In this document: positions 8,278-16,693 of the stretch, piece after piece
Position numbering within the stretch: the first letter of the stretch is position 1
Layout of the letters: the number at the start of each line of letters is the position of its first letter
Assembly (NCBI GenBank): GCA_030168575.1
Contig: CP115555.1
Span: forward strand, 434,001 to 498,000
Source of the DNA: Methanomassiliicoccales archaeon LGM-RCC1
Lineage (GTDB): Archaea; Thermoplasmatota; Thermoplasmata; Methanomassiliicoccales; Methanomethylophilaceae
Direction: 5' to 3'
Length of the DNA: 64,000 nucleotides
Made by a program: the position numbers and the translations under genes
The notes under the pieces: model-generated
The model's database searches: none
The model's input: the letters and a program-made list of their open reading frames with translations, nothing else
What the model was told of the DNA's origin: nothing

Positions 8278-10152
8278 GTGTTCATTATGACCGACGATGG
8301 ATATCTAAGTCCGTATGCGAAGAATGAGGCCGACGCCAATAGACACATGTGCCTGGTCCTGCTCCTGGCCGCGGCCCTGGCGATCCTGGTGTGGATGGCC
8401 TACATCCCAAACGTGTTCAAGGTCGGAGAGTTCACATACAATTTGACGATAACGATCCTTCCAATCGTGGTCGTGTTGCTGCTCACCCCCATGCTGTTCT
8501 ACAAGAGCAAGCATCTCTACAATCCCCTGTTCAAGTACTATGTGCTGTTCCTGTTCATCCTGACCATATCGATCCTGAACATCATAATGCCGAAGCATGG
8601 TATACTTGGGTGGGCCGTCTGTATCGCCCTTACAGGGCATTATTACAACCCCCGGGTCTGCATGATCGTCTTCGTGACCGTCATCACAGCGATGATATGC
8701 TGTCTGTATCTGGGAGTGTTCTATGGAGAATACGATTCCAACCTCCTTTCTGGTCAGGTCGATGTTCTCAGCGGTACCATCCACAACGAACTTCTGCCTG
8801 ACATCTATCCGGACACACCGGAGGGAAGGCAGCAATACCTGGATGCCCTGGCCTTAGCTGGAGAGAACAGATTCAACGTAATACTGACTGCGTATCTGGG
8901 AGGAAGGCTGCTGTTCATCATCCTGCTGTTCGCCGGAGTGATGTATCTCAACAAGAGGACGAAGACCCTCCTAGCGGATGAGGTCAACGCCAGCAACGAG
9001 GTTGAAAAGGGCAAGACCGAGCTGGAGGTCGCCAAGAAGATCCAGATGGAGACCTTGCCCAAGAAGAATCTGTCGATAAAAGGCATTGAGATCGTCGCAG
9101 AGCTGAAGGCTGCGAAAGAGGTCGGTGGAGACCTCTACGATTATCTGGAGATCGACAAGGACCATTTCGCATTCCTTATCGGAGATGTTTCTGGCAAGGG
9201 AGTTCCGGCAGCCATGTTCATGATGAAGACCATCACCGCCTTCAGGGACTTCGCGAAAGTAGGGAAAACTCCTTCCCAGATCCTGAATGAGATAAACGAT
9301 TCCATCAAGAAGGGTAACTCCGCCAGCATGTTCGTGACCTGTTTCTTGGCCATTCTGGACAAGAGGAACGGAGATATAGTGTTCGCCAACGCGGGACACA
9401 ACCCGGTATTGATCGGTTCCAACGGGAACTACCGCTATCTGAAATGCAACCCCGGGATCATGCTGGGATGCTTCAATAAGACCTTCATCGTCGATGAGGA
9501 GGTCGTTCTGAATCCTGGGGAGAGCATGACCCTCTACACCGACGGTGTGACCGAGGCCAGGAATACCGATGGCGATTTCTACGGAGACGAGAAACTTCTG
9601 AACACGATGAACGGTCAGGTCCATGAGTCCGTCATCAAACTCCATGACGCGATAAAGCATGATCTGGCGGAATTCGTCGGGGATACGCCTCAGAGCGATG
9701 ATATCACCCTTCTCACCGTGAAGTATCACGCCAACAAGGACTATTTCGAGGAGAGGAGTTTCGATGCCAAGATCGATAACATCCCTGAGATGCTGGAATA
9801 CATCGAAGTCTTCGGTAACGAGCACGGATTCCCCGAGGATTTCAAGAAGCAGATGGTCATAGTCGGCGATGAGCTGTTGTCCAACATTATCAAGTACGGG
9901 TACGAGAACAATGGCGGCGAGATCCTGGTGCGTCTGTCCTTCGATGACGAGAGCAGAGGATTCGTCCTGACGATAATCGATCATGCTAAACCCTTCAATC
10001 AGCTAGAGGTCGAAAATCATGCATACGAAGAGGGAGAGACCGACCTGCGCGCAGGCGGACTCGGCCTTATCATCGTCAATAGCATCATGGAAGAAAGCTC
10101 ATACGAATACAGGGACGGAACCAACATCCTGACCCTCAAGAAGCATTTCTGA
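8278..10152 (+). CDS. Membrane SpoIIE-type phosphatase with C-terminal RsbW-like kinase domain
   Basis: A 624-residue protein. Residues 20-235 hold about six membrane helices, followed by a short coiled-coil linker (about 240-265). A SpoIIE/PP2C phosphatase domain follows with GGDLYDY, GDVSGKGVPAA, YTDGVTEA and the metal-binding SDDIT motif. The last 130 residues are a GHKL ATPase of the RsbW/SpoIIAB type (VGDELLSNIIKYGYEN, then GGLGLII). It thus joins the opposing phosphatase and kinase activities of a partner switch in one polypeptide, next to its probable substrate, the STAS protein. The start is GTG 8278 or ATG 8287. Confidence 0.88.
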   Translation: MFIMTDDGYLSPYAKNEADANRHMCLVLLLAAALAILVWMAYIPNVFKVGEFTYNLTITILPIVVVLLLTPMLFYKSKHLYNPLFKYYVLFLFILTISILNIIMPKHGILGWAVCIALTGHYYNPRVCMIVFVTVITAMICCLYLGVFYGEYDSNLLSGQVDVLSGTIHNELLPDIYPDTPEGRQQYLDALALAGENRFNVILTAYLGGRLLFIILLFAGVMYLNKRTKTLLADEVNASNEVEKGKTELEVAKKIQMETLPKKNLSIKGIEIVAELKAAKEVGGDLYDYLEIDKDHFAFLIGDVSGKGVPAAMFMMKTITAFRDFAKVGKTPSQILNEINDSIKKGNSASMFVTCFLAILDKRNGDIVFANAGHNPVLIGSNGNYRYLKCNPGIMLGCFNKTFIVDEEVVLNPGESMTLYTDGVTEARNTDGDFYGDEKLLNTMNGQVHESVIKLHDAIKHDLAEFVGDTPQSDDITLLTVKYHANKDYFEERSFDAKIDNIPEMLEYIEVFGNEHGFPEDFKKQMVIVGDELLSNIIKYGYENNGGEILVRLSFDDESRGFVLTIIDHAKPFNQLEVENHAYEEGETDLRAGGLGLIIVNSIMEESSYEYRDGTNILTLKKHF

Positions 10153-10170
10153 TGTCCGGATCTTCGACGT

Positions 10171-10704
10171 TCAGGACTTCTTGTCGTCATCGTAACCGAA
10201 GATGTAATGGTACCTGCTGTCCTTGGTAAAATCCCACAGAATGTAGGGGATCCATTTCTTGGCCTCGGTAGTGCCGACCATCGGAGGAGTGTAGTACTTC
10301 CTCACATGCGGAAGGAACATGATGAGCATGCAGAGGATGCAGACGAATACGAATGGAACCTCGGATTGGATCAACGGGTTCCTTGCCCAGTTCCCGAACA
10401 CATAACCGTTCAGAAGGACCAGGAATATCTGCAGGATCATGGTCTTGTTGGCCAGCTGCCAGGACCTCTTCTGGGCCGAGGACAGCTTTACCATGGTCCT
10501 TATGGTCATCTCCGATGAGATGATGGTTGAGCCCAGGATGTAGAGGTACCTTACAGAGGACTCCAGAGTGGACAGGTCCAGCCCATACGAGAGGACGCTG
10601 AACTTGTAGATGTTGAACGACAGAACGTAGGCCAGGCATATTTCCACCAAGTATAGGATACGAGGCATCCTCGCAATACTGGTCCTTTCACCGCCCAACT
10701 CCAT
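10171..10704 (-). CDS. Unrecognised membrane protein
   Basis: A 177-residue protein with about four hydrophobic segments (roughly 17-35, 50-65, 88-105, 115-135) and a charged C-terminus ending DDDKKS. No family is recognised. It converges on the end of the SpoIIE-type gene and is divergent from the next membrane protein. The AT-rich 50 bp between the two starts probably hold promoters for both. Confidence 0.65.
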   Translation of the reverse strand: MELGGERTSIARMPRILYLVEICLAYVLSFNIYKFSVLSYGLDLSTLESSVRYLYILGSTIISSEMTIRTMVKLSSAQKRSWQLANKTMILQIFLVLLNGYVFGNWARNPLIQSEVPFVFVCILCMLIMFLPHVRKYYTPPMVGTTEAKKWIPYILWDFTKDSRYHYIFGYDDDKKS

Positions 10705-10753
10705 GCCGATCGGCTCAAAAATGGTTATTTACAATTAAAAATATCGTACCATT

Positions 10754-11788
10754 ATGGGCATGTCGGCAGAGGACAGATTCCTCGATTGCGTTCTACGCCG
10801 TGCTGGTAAGGACATATCGATTAATCCGTTAGTGTTGCTGCTGATAATCCCCGGTTCCCTGAGTTTCATCGTACTCCTGATCGTCAGGCTCTACATCGAA
10901 TCAGGGGTGTGGTTCGGTTTTTCGGATGCAGGCGAATACCTGATCGCACTGTTCTTCTCCATGGATGCGGCATTCATCACCTATGTGCTGATGAAATCCA
11001 TCAAGCTGCATACGGACCGTACCATAGTGTGGACCGATGCCCTATGCGAGTTCGTGGAGGACAACGACAAGGATTCCAGAGAACTCAGGTTGCTGGCAGA
11101 TGATGTGGCCTCTCAGCGCATCGTATGGGGAAGGATGGTCTCGTTCCTCATATTCGCCGCCATGGTGGCGATGATGGCCCTGAGTTTCTTCATATTGGAT
11201 TTCCGTTCGGGTTCTGGGGACGGCCAGTTCAAGACCCCGGAGACCATCGTCCTCGGGATCGCAGCCGCCAACCTCTGCATCACCAGTCTGTTCGGCGTTT
11301 ACAAGTTAAACAAGATAGATGACATCCTATGCAGGTTCACGGAATTGCTGAAAGGGACCTTCGACAGCAAAGGATTCCCCGAACCGATGAAACCCAGCAC
11401 GATGAAGAACAAGGTGGAGATCCAGGTCGCCTTGATTGTCATCTCCCTTGTGCTGACAACTGTGCTGAGATTCAGCATCAGATACGCGAACGGTCTGGGC
11501 TTCAGCATTCCGGAAGTTAACCCCATACTCATGGTCGTCGGCCTGTACTTCTCGTTCCTGTTCTTCTATGTCATCCATATACTGAACAGGCACATCAGGC
11601 ATCTATGGGAATATGAGAACAAACTGCTGGCCTGGATGGCCAGCCATGTCGGTGCGGATAGGATCGAGAGGATCCCGATCGAAGAGAAGAGGGAGAGGCC
11701 TGCCGGTCAAGGAAAGATATCGTTCATGCTGTCAGAGCTCATCCGTCAGACGAAGAGATGGTTCAAGGATTACTTCGATCTCATCTGA
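10754..11788 (+). CDS. Unrecognised multi-pass membrane protein
   Basis: A 344-residue protein (342 if ATG 10760 is used) with about six hydrophobic helices at residues 25-45, 60-80, 125-150, 170-190, 230-250 and 260-285, and a basic soluble C-terminus. No catalytic motif or known family is visible. An AT-rich AATTAAAAATATC lies about 20 bp before the start. Its topology (paired helices separated by charged cytoplasmic loops) would suit a sensor or channel, but nothing shows this. Confidence 0.7.
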   Translation: MGMSAEDRFLDCVLRRAGKDISINPLVLLLIIPGSLSFIVLLIVRLYIESGVWFGFSDAGEYLIALFFSMDAAFITYVLMKSIKLHTDRTIVWTDALCEFVEDNDKDSRELRLLADDVASQRIVWGRMVSFLIFAAMVAMMALSFFILDFRSGSGDGQFKTPETIVLGIAAANLCITSLFGVYKLNKIDDILCRFTELLKGTFDSKGFPEPMKPSTMKNKVEIQVALIVISLVLTTVLRFSIRYANGLGFSIPEVNPILMVVGLYFSFLFFYVIHILNRHIRHLWEYENKLLAWMASHVGADRIERIPIEEKRERPAGQGKISFMLSELIRQTKRWFKDYFDLI

Positions 11789-11824
11789 TGAACTGAAGAT
11801 GCCTTTATCTACGACATTCATGTA

Positions 11825-12691
11825 ATGATGATCATGACATCTGGAGTCCTCGGACTGATAGTCTGCCCCATGACCGATGACAATCTGACCTACAGTCTGG
11901 GCAAGGATCCCGAAGAGAAGAACATCATCGTTATCGACAACGATCACAACACCTCCATCAAGAACAAGCTGGAAGGCATCGGACAGAGCTACAGGCTCGT
12001 TCCATGGAACGACATCATCTCCAGGAACTTCGTTCCGGAACAGGACAGGTTCACCATCATCATCTACATGATCAACCTCGGACTCCATTCCAAACCTGAT
12101 GAACTGAAGAAGACCGTGGAGGGCATCACCGAGGAGATGCAGCCCTTCGTGGACGGCATAGGATTCTATCTGGGGACCTGCGGTAACTTCGAATGGAACA
12201 TCCCCAAGTGGTGCAGTGAAAAGGGCTACAAACCTGGCGCGATGTTCTGCGACAAGGAAGGCAAGCTCTGTCATGACTGCGTGGGGATAAACATCGCCGG
12301 AGGGCCCAAGTACATAGAGCTCCAGAAGAAGTACACTGGACATCTGTACATATTCCCTGCAATGGCCACCAACTACGACGAGTTCATGGAGGCAGATCAG
12401 GCCGAGTCCGCTGCCACTGAGGCCAGCCTCACCGACGAGATGAGGGAAGCTTTAGGGATAGCCCCAGGACGCGACGGCTACATGAGATGGCTGCTCTCTC
12501 TGGGCGGTTACGAGCACATACTGAAAATCGATACCGGGATCGGCGACAGGGAAGGTTTCGAGAGAGATATCCAAAAGGTTTCCGAGAGGACTGGGCTCAC
12601 CATAAGGATGGCCGAGGATGGATGGGCAGACCTACAGCCCACCGATGACCTTTACAGCAGATGCAAATCATTCCTGAAGAAAAACGAATGA
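11825..12691 (+). CDS. DUF1638-family protein
   Basis: A 288-residue soluble protein resembling DUF1638 proteins, which occur in methanogens and some methyl-metabolising bacteria. Typical features are the N-terminal GVLGLIVCPM strand, a central YLGTCGN motif and a CHDC pair near residue 140, suggesting Cys-based metal binding. The biochemical role of the family is not established to my knowledge. The start is uncertain because three ATG codons fall within the first four codons. A promoter probably lies in the 36-bp gap after the preceding gene. Confidence 0.7.
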   Translation: MMIMTSGVLGLIVCPMTDDNLTYSLGKDPEEKNIIVIDNDHNTSIKNKLEGIGQSYRLVPWNDIISRNFVPEQDRFTIIIYMINLGLHSKPDELKKTVEGITEEMQPFVDGIGFYLGTCGNFEWNIPKWCSEKGYKPGAMFCDKEGKLCHDCVGINIAGGPKYIELQKKYTGHLYIFPAMATNYDEFMEADQAESAATEASLTDEMREALGIAPGRDGYMRWLLSLGGYEHILKIDTGIGDREGFERDIQKVSERTGLTIRMAEDGWADLQPTDDLYSRCKSFLKKNE

Positions 12692-12719
12692 ACTGTAAGA
12701 CCTGCGAGATTGAGTCCTA

Positions 12720-13073
12720 TCACTTCTTCGACTGGGGACTCGTGAACTTCTCCAGCCCGTCCACCTGCTCTATGAACTCCATATCCTCGAACTTGAACTG
12801 ACCGCGATATGTCCTGATGAGCAAACGTGAGAGGACAGCGCATACATGCCCTTTCATCGTCAGCGAGAAGAACCTGATCTTCCTCCCGGTCTCCATCGTC
12901 CTCATCGTCAGGAGCCCGTCCGCTATCAGTTGGTTCAAACGGGGTTCCAGTGCCCTCCAGGTCGCTAGATGGAAAAGGTCTGATGCCTTAGCCTCATCAT
13001 GATCGAGCAGATACTCAAGAATCTGATGGGACACCGGGTCATATGCCGGCGGCGGATTCTTGGACATGCTCAT
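12720..13073 (-). CDS. Winged-helix transcriptional regulator
   Basis: A 117-residue protein with one winged-helix domain over residues 13-95: a helix-turn-helix (ILEYLLDHDEAKASDLFHL) and a wing with a basic tip (TMRTMETGRKIRFFSLT). The C-terminal tail could support dimerisation. It is divergent from the EamA transporter gene, with a 17-bp palindrome between them, so it probably regulates that gene and itself. Confidence 0.75.
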   Translation of the reverse strand: MSMSKNPPPAYDPVSHQILEYLLDHDEAKASDLFHLATWRALEPRLNQLIADGLLTMRTMETGRKIRFFSLTMKGHVCAVLSRLLIRTYRGQFKFEDMEFIEQVDGLEKFTSPQSKK

Positions 13074-13121
13074 TCATATAACAATTTAACAAATATTAAT
13101 TACTGGATTTTTAGTCAATTA

Positions 13122-13138
13122 TTTGATTAATAATCAAA
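13122..13138. promoter_or_regulatory. Perfect 8-bp palindrome between regulator and transporter genes
   Basis: TTTGATTA-A-TAATCAAA is a perfect inverted repeat with a 1-bp centre. It lies between the divergent wHTH regulator and EamA transporter genes, 49 bp from the regulator start and 67 bp from the transporter start. A TTTAAATTA TATA-like element follows at about 13153. It has the size and position of an operator for a dimeric winged-helix protein. Confidence 0.55.
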
Positions 13139-13204
13139 CGCTGGCACATAGTTTAAATTATCGAACCATCTGATGAACCCAGCCATCGTTGAATATTTAT
13201 TATC

Positions 13205-14104
13205 ATGACCGTTCGCAGGAACGATAGCATGAGGTCCGATCTCCTTCCAGCGATATACGTCATGATAGGTGCATCGCTCTGGGGAATCATCGGGATCTTC
13301 ACACGTTCTCTCTACGCATACGACGTGTCCCCTCTGCAGATGACCTTCACGAGGTGCCTCATCACACTGGTTGCTATGTTCCTTGTCATACTCTCGGTAG
13401 ACAAGAAGAAGCTCAGAATAGAGCCCAGGGACATATGGATGTTCGTGGGCACGGGTCTCTTCAGCATCGTGTTCTTCAACATCATGTACTTCACGACGCA
13501 GCAGATGGTCTCGCTTTCCACGGCATCGGTCCTGCTGTACACCGCGCCGTGCTTCGTGGTCGTCATGTCGGCCATACTGTTCAAGGAGAAGATGACCAAG
13601 AACAAGGTGCTGGCACTGGTCATCGCGTTCATCGGATGCGTTTTCACCACAGGCCTAGGATTCGGCGACCTCAACATAGGAATCGCGTTCGGAGTGCTGG
13701 CCGGATTCGGCTACTCCCTCTACTCGATATTCGGGAAGTACGCACTGGAGAAGTACAGTCTGCTAACGGTGCTGTTCTACACGTTCCTTGTCGCAACGTT
13801 ATGCCTGGTGCCGTTCACCGATGTGCCTTATGTCCTGGGAGCCTGCATGAATACCGATATCCTGCTCAATGTGCTCGGACTGGGCATAGTGTCCACGATC
13901 CTGCCGTACTTCTTCTACACAACCGGACTGAGGGGCATGGAGGCCGGCAAGGCATCCATAATAGCGTTCGTCGAGCCGATGGTCGCTACCGTCCTCAGCA
14001 TAATCGTCGGCGACGAGTTCGGGTGGATGAATGTACTCGGTATAGCTCTGATCCTGGTATCGGTGATAATGCTGAACACCAGGAAGGACACCGCATTCAG
14101 ATGA
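13205..14104 (+). CDS. EamA/DMT-family transporter
   Basis: A 299-residue permease with ten predicted membrane helices made of two EamA repeats. GASLWGIIGIF opens the first repeat and GVLAGFGYSLYSIFGK the second, with the typical closing FVEPMVA-TVLS segment. Members export amino acids or metabolites; the substrate cannot be inferred. The gene overlaps the 3' end of the converging AAA-4-type gene by 8 bp. Control by the neighbouring wHTH regulator is likely. Confidence 0.88.
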   Translation: MTVRRNDSMRSDLLPAIYVMIGASLWGIIGIFTRSLYAYDVSPLQMTFTRCLITLVAMFLVILSVDKKKLRIEPRDIWMFVGTGLFSIVFFNIMYFTTQQMVSLSTASVLLYTAPCFVVVMSAILFKEKMTKNKVLALVIAFIGCVFTTGLGFGDLNIGIAFGVLAGFGYSLYSIFGKYALEKYSLLTVLFYTFLVATLCLVPFTDVPYVLGACMNTDILLNVLGLGIVSTILPYFFYTTGLRGMEAGKASIIAFVEPMVATVLSIIVGDEFGWMNVLGIALILVSVIMLNTRKDTAFR

Positions 14105-15266
14105 GCTCGTACCTGGCAGAACGCGTGCTGCCCTCGGACTTCCTCACCCTGCCGTCCTTCCTAAGATTCTGGAGGATGTTAGTGGCCTTGACCGACAGTT
14201 GCTCGTCTGTCAGTCCCTTCCTGTCCCTGAATCTCAGAACGTCCACCACATCCGCACGGGTGACCGAGCCATTCTCCTTGATCAGATTCAGAACAGCGCT
14301 CTGATCGGAACCTTTGCTGAAAAGGGACGAGGGATCCTCGTGGGAGAGGTTTATGCAGGGGACCCCGTCATAGACCGTGACCAGTCCCTCTGAGATCAGC
14401 GCCTGCATCCTCCTGTCGGGGATGTACCTCCCTGAATCCAAACGGTCGAGGTCCAGGATGTCCTGCACGGACATGTTCGAATGGATGTCCAACGCACGCG
14501 CCACTGCTCCTTCCCTTCTTCCCGGGAATGTGACTGAGACGGAATCGTCGGTTATGGTGAAATGCGGCAAGGGGAAATGCTTGTGCATCTGGGAGAGGTA
14601 GAAGTTGCGGATACCGGCACCGGAATTGGTCACCAGGCCTATCTCGGTCATGGCCTTGATGAGGAAGGCATTCCTGGAGGCCATGGTCTGATTCTGACCT
14701 TTTACGAAGGACTCCGGCTGCATTTCCGGGAAGGATCCTTTGCTCATCACGGTCACGGATTCGTTCTCGCGCTCGATGACGTCTATGGTCCCTCCCATGG
14801 TGTAGTCCTGATGCTGCAAAGCGTTGAACATCGCCTCCGTGAGGGATGCGACACGGTAGGTGCTGACGAATGTCTGGCCCTCATCGGATTCTATCTTCAC
14901 CGTTGAGTTGCTGATGATGGATGCGACCTTCCTTATGGCCAATACCATGGAGCCGTTCACAGTACGGGTATCGACTACAGAGCCGTCCACGTCAAGGAGC
15001 TTCCATCTGATGCATACGGTGGAGGGGATCACCCTCTCTGACGCCTTTCCCATGAGTATCATGGAGGCCACCGTCACCTTGCCCCTCTTCAGGACTCCGA
15101 TGCGGGACAGGAACTCCTGATCGTCCATGCCGGCGATCTCGTCCCTGTGCTCGGAATGCTCGGACACATAGGTCGCCCTGATCGCTCTCAATGCCTCCGG
15201 GTCGAAGCTGCGCATGTCCGCTTCGGGGACGACGTTCCCTGTCCAATCGTCGTAGACGCTCTTCAC
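14097..15266 (-). CDS. AlbA_2/AAA-4-family DNA-binding protein lacking its N-terminal domain
   Basis: A 389-residue protein matching the C-terminal two thirds of AlbA_2 (Schlafen-type, 'divergent AAA-4') regulators: an HATPase-like segment with ALQHQDYTMGG and GAGIRNF, then winged-helix domains (LNLIKENGSVTRADVVDVL, near residue 320). The usual AlbA_2 domain of about 130 residues is absent. An in-frame TGA lies shortly upstream of GTG 15266, so no domain is hidden there. A TTTATAT box about 34 bp before the start suggests that the short form is expressed. Confidence 0.75.
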   Translation of the reverse strand: MKSVYDDWTGNVVPEADMRSFDPEALRAIRATYVSEHSEHRDEIAGMDDQEFLSRIGVLKRGKVTVASMILMGKASERVIPSTVCIRWKLLDVDGSVVDTRTVNGSMVLAIRKVASIISNSTVKIESDEGQTFVSTYRVASLTEAMFNALQHQDYTMGGTIDVIERENESVTVMSKGSFPEMQPESFVKGQNQTMASRNAFLIKAMTEIGLVTNSGAGIRNFYLSQMHKHFPLPHFTITDDSVSVTFPGRREGAVARALDIHSNMSVQDILDLDRLDSGRYIPDRRMQALISEGLVTVYDGVPCINLSHEDPSSLFSKGSDQSAVLNLIKENGSVTRADVVDVLRFRDRKGLTDEQLSVKATNILQNLRKDGRVRKSEGSTRSARYELI

Positions 15267-15424
15267 GGGGACATGATGGCTGTACAGATATAAATCTCAT
15301 TTATTCTCATTACAACATCCCGCAGACGGCCGGGATTGCCTATCCCACCCTATAATACTTAAATAAGGTGAATCGGTGGAACATCCATTACATCCGGAGC
15401 ACCCCCGCTCCAAGAGGAATAAGA

Positions 15425-16645
15425 ATGCCAGAATTAATGGGACTCAAAATCATAAACATGCCTCAGATCTCGCAGGAACTCACACAGTGCGTTCAGTGCG
15501 GATACTGTATCGATGTCTGCGAGGCTCACGCCCAGACACCTTGGGACTCAGTCACCCCCAGGGGAAAGATCTACTACCTCAAGCAGCTGGACCTGATGGG
15601 ACGCGGCGGAATGGACAAGATGCTCGGAAGGCCCGTATCACTCAGCCCTGAGTTCGTTGACGCCATGTACAAGTGCACAGGATGCGGAAACTGTGAGGTT
15701 GTCTGTCACGCCAAGATCCGCCTCGTCGACCTCTGGGAGACGATGAGGAAGTGGATGGTGGAGATCGGAATCGGACCCATGCCCGCAGCGGTCATGATGG
15801 GAAAGAGCATCCACGCCAACCACAACCCCTACAACGAGCCCGACTCGAAGAGGGATGCATGGTGGCCCGAGGATGTCGAGAGGCACCTCCCTGCTAACGT
15901 CATCTTCTTCGCAGGATGTACCGGATCCTACAGGATGCAGCACATCGCACAGGCCGGAGTCAGGGTCCTGGACCGCGCAGGCGTCCAGATGAACTGCCTC
16001 GGACCCGACGAGTGGTGCTGTTCGTCACCCCTCATCAGGACAGGAAACGAGAAGGAGTCCACAGACTGCGCCCAGCACAACGTCGAGAAGGCGGATGGAA
16101 TGGGAGCGAAGGACATGGTCATGACCTGTTCCGGATGCTACAAGACAGTCTCCTGCGACTTCGGAAGGTTCTACGCGAAGGCCGGACAGAACGTCTACCA
16201 CTTCTCTCAGTACGTGGAGCAGCTCATCAACGACAGGAAGCTCCCGCTGAACAACGAGTTCAACCACAAGGTCACATACCACGACCCCTGCCACCTCGGA
16301 AGGCACTCCGGTGTCTACGACGCACCCAGGAACGTCCTCAAGAAGATCAAGGGCGTCGAGTTCGTCGAGATGGAGAGGTCCAGGGAGAACTCCAGGTGCT
16401 GCGGTGCCGGAGGAGGATACAAGAGCACATACCCCGATTTCGCTCTCAACATCGGAATCGAGAGGGTGCACGATGCGGAGGAGACCGGAGCGGACGTCCT
16501 CGTCAGCTGCTGTCCTTTCTGTGCCCTGAACCTCAGCCAGGCCGCTAAGAAGATCGGCTCGCCCATCAAGGTCATGGATCTCTCACAGGTCCTCCTCGAG
16601 GTCACCGCGCCCAAACCCGAAGAGCCCGCAGCGGACAAAGCCTGA
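15425..16645 (+). CDS. hdrD: CoB-CoM heterodisulfide reductase subunit D (HdrD-type)
   Basis: A 406-residue protein, the usual HdrD length. Two ferredoxin-type [4Fe-4S] motifs occupy C22/C25/C28/C32 and C84/C87/C90/C94, and two CCG domains follow, with WCCSSP, CSGCYK, RCCGAGGG and SCCPFC. HdrD reduces the CoM-S-S-CoB heterodisulfide formed in the last step of methanogenesis. In Methanomassiliicoccales it is thought to pair with an Fpo-like complex rather than HdrE; no hdrE is adjacent here. ATG 15425 is chosen because GAGGAAT precedes it. A TATA-like TATAATACTTAAATAA lies at 15350-15365. Confidence 0.88.
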   Translation: MPELMGLKIINMPQISQELTQCVQCGYCIDVCEAHAQTPWDSVTPRGKIYYLKQLDLMGRGGMDKMLGRPVSLSPEFVDAMYKCTGCGNCEVVCHAKIRLVDLWETMRKWMVEIGIGPMPAAVMMGKSIHANHNPYNEPDSKRDAWWPEDVERHLPANVIFFAGCTGSYRMQHIAQAGVRVLDRAGVQMNCLGPDEWCCSSPLIRTGNEKESTDCAQHNVEKADGMGAKDMVMTCSGCYKTVSCDFGRFYAKAGQNVYHFSQYVEQLINDRKLPLNNEFNHKVTYHDPCHLGRHSGVYDAPRNVLKKIKGVEFVEMERSRENSRCCGAGGGYKSTYPDFALNIGIERVHDAEETGADVLVSCCPFCALNLSQAAKKIGSPIKVMDLSQVLLEVTAPKPEEPAADKA

Positions 16646-16662
16646 AACCCGAACATATCAAA

Positions 16663-16693
16663 GGGGGCTCCGGCCCCCTATCTTACGTTTTTC
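16663..16693 (+). terminator. GC-rich hairpin followed by T-rich tail after hdrD
   Basis: GGGGGC-TCCG-GCCCCC forms a 6-bp all-GC stem at 16663-16678, followed by a T-rich stretch ending TTTTT. It lies 17 bp past the hdrD stop and directly before the helicase start, so it probably ends or attenuates hdrD transcription. Confidence 0.55.

Noticed and set aside
8971-9984. A 337-codon minus-strand frame opposite the SpoIIE-type gene
   Set aside because: The plus strand encodes clear phosphatase and kinase motifs; the opposite frame has none.
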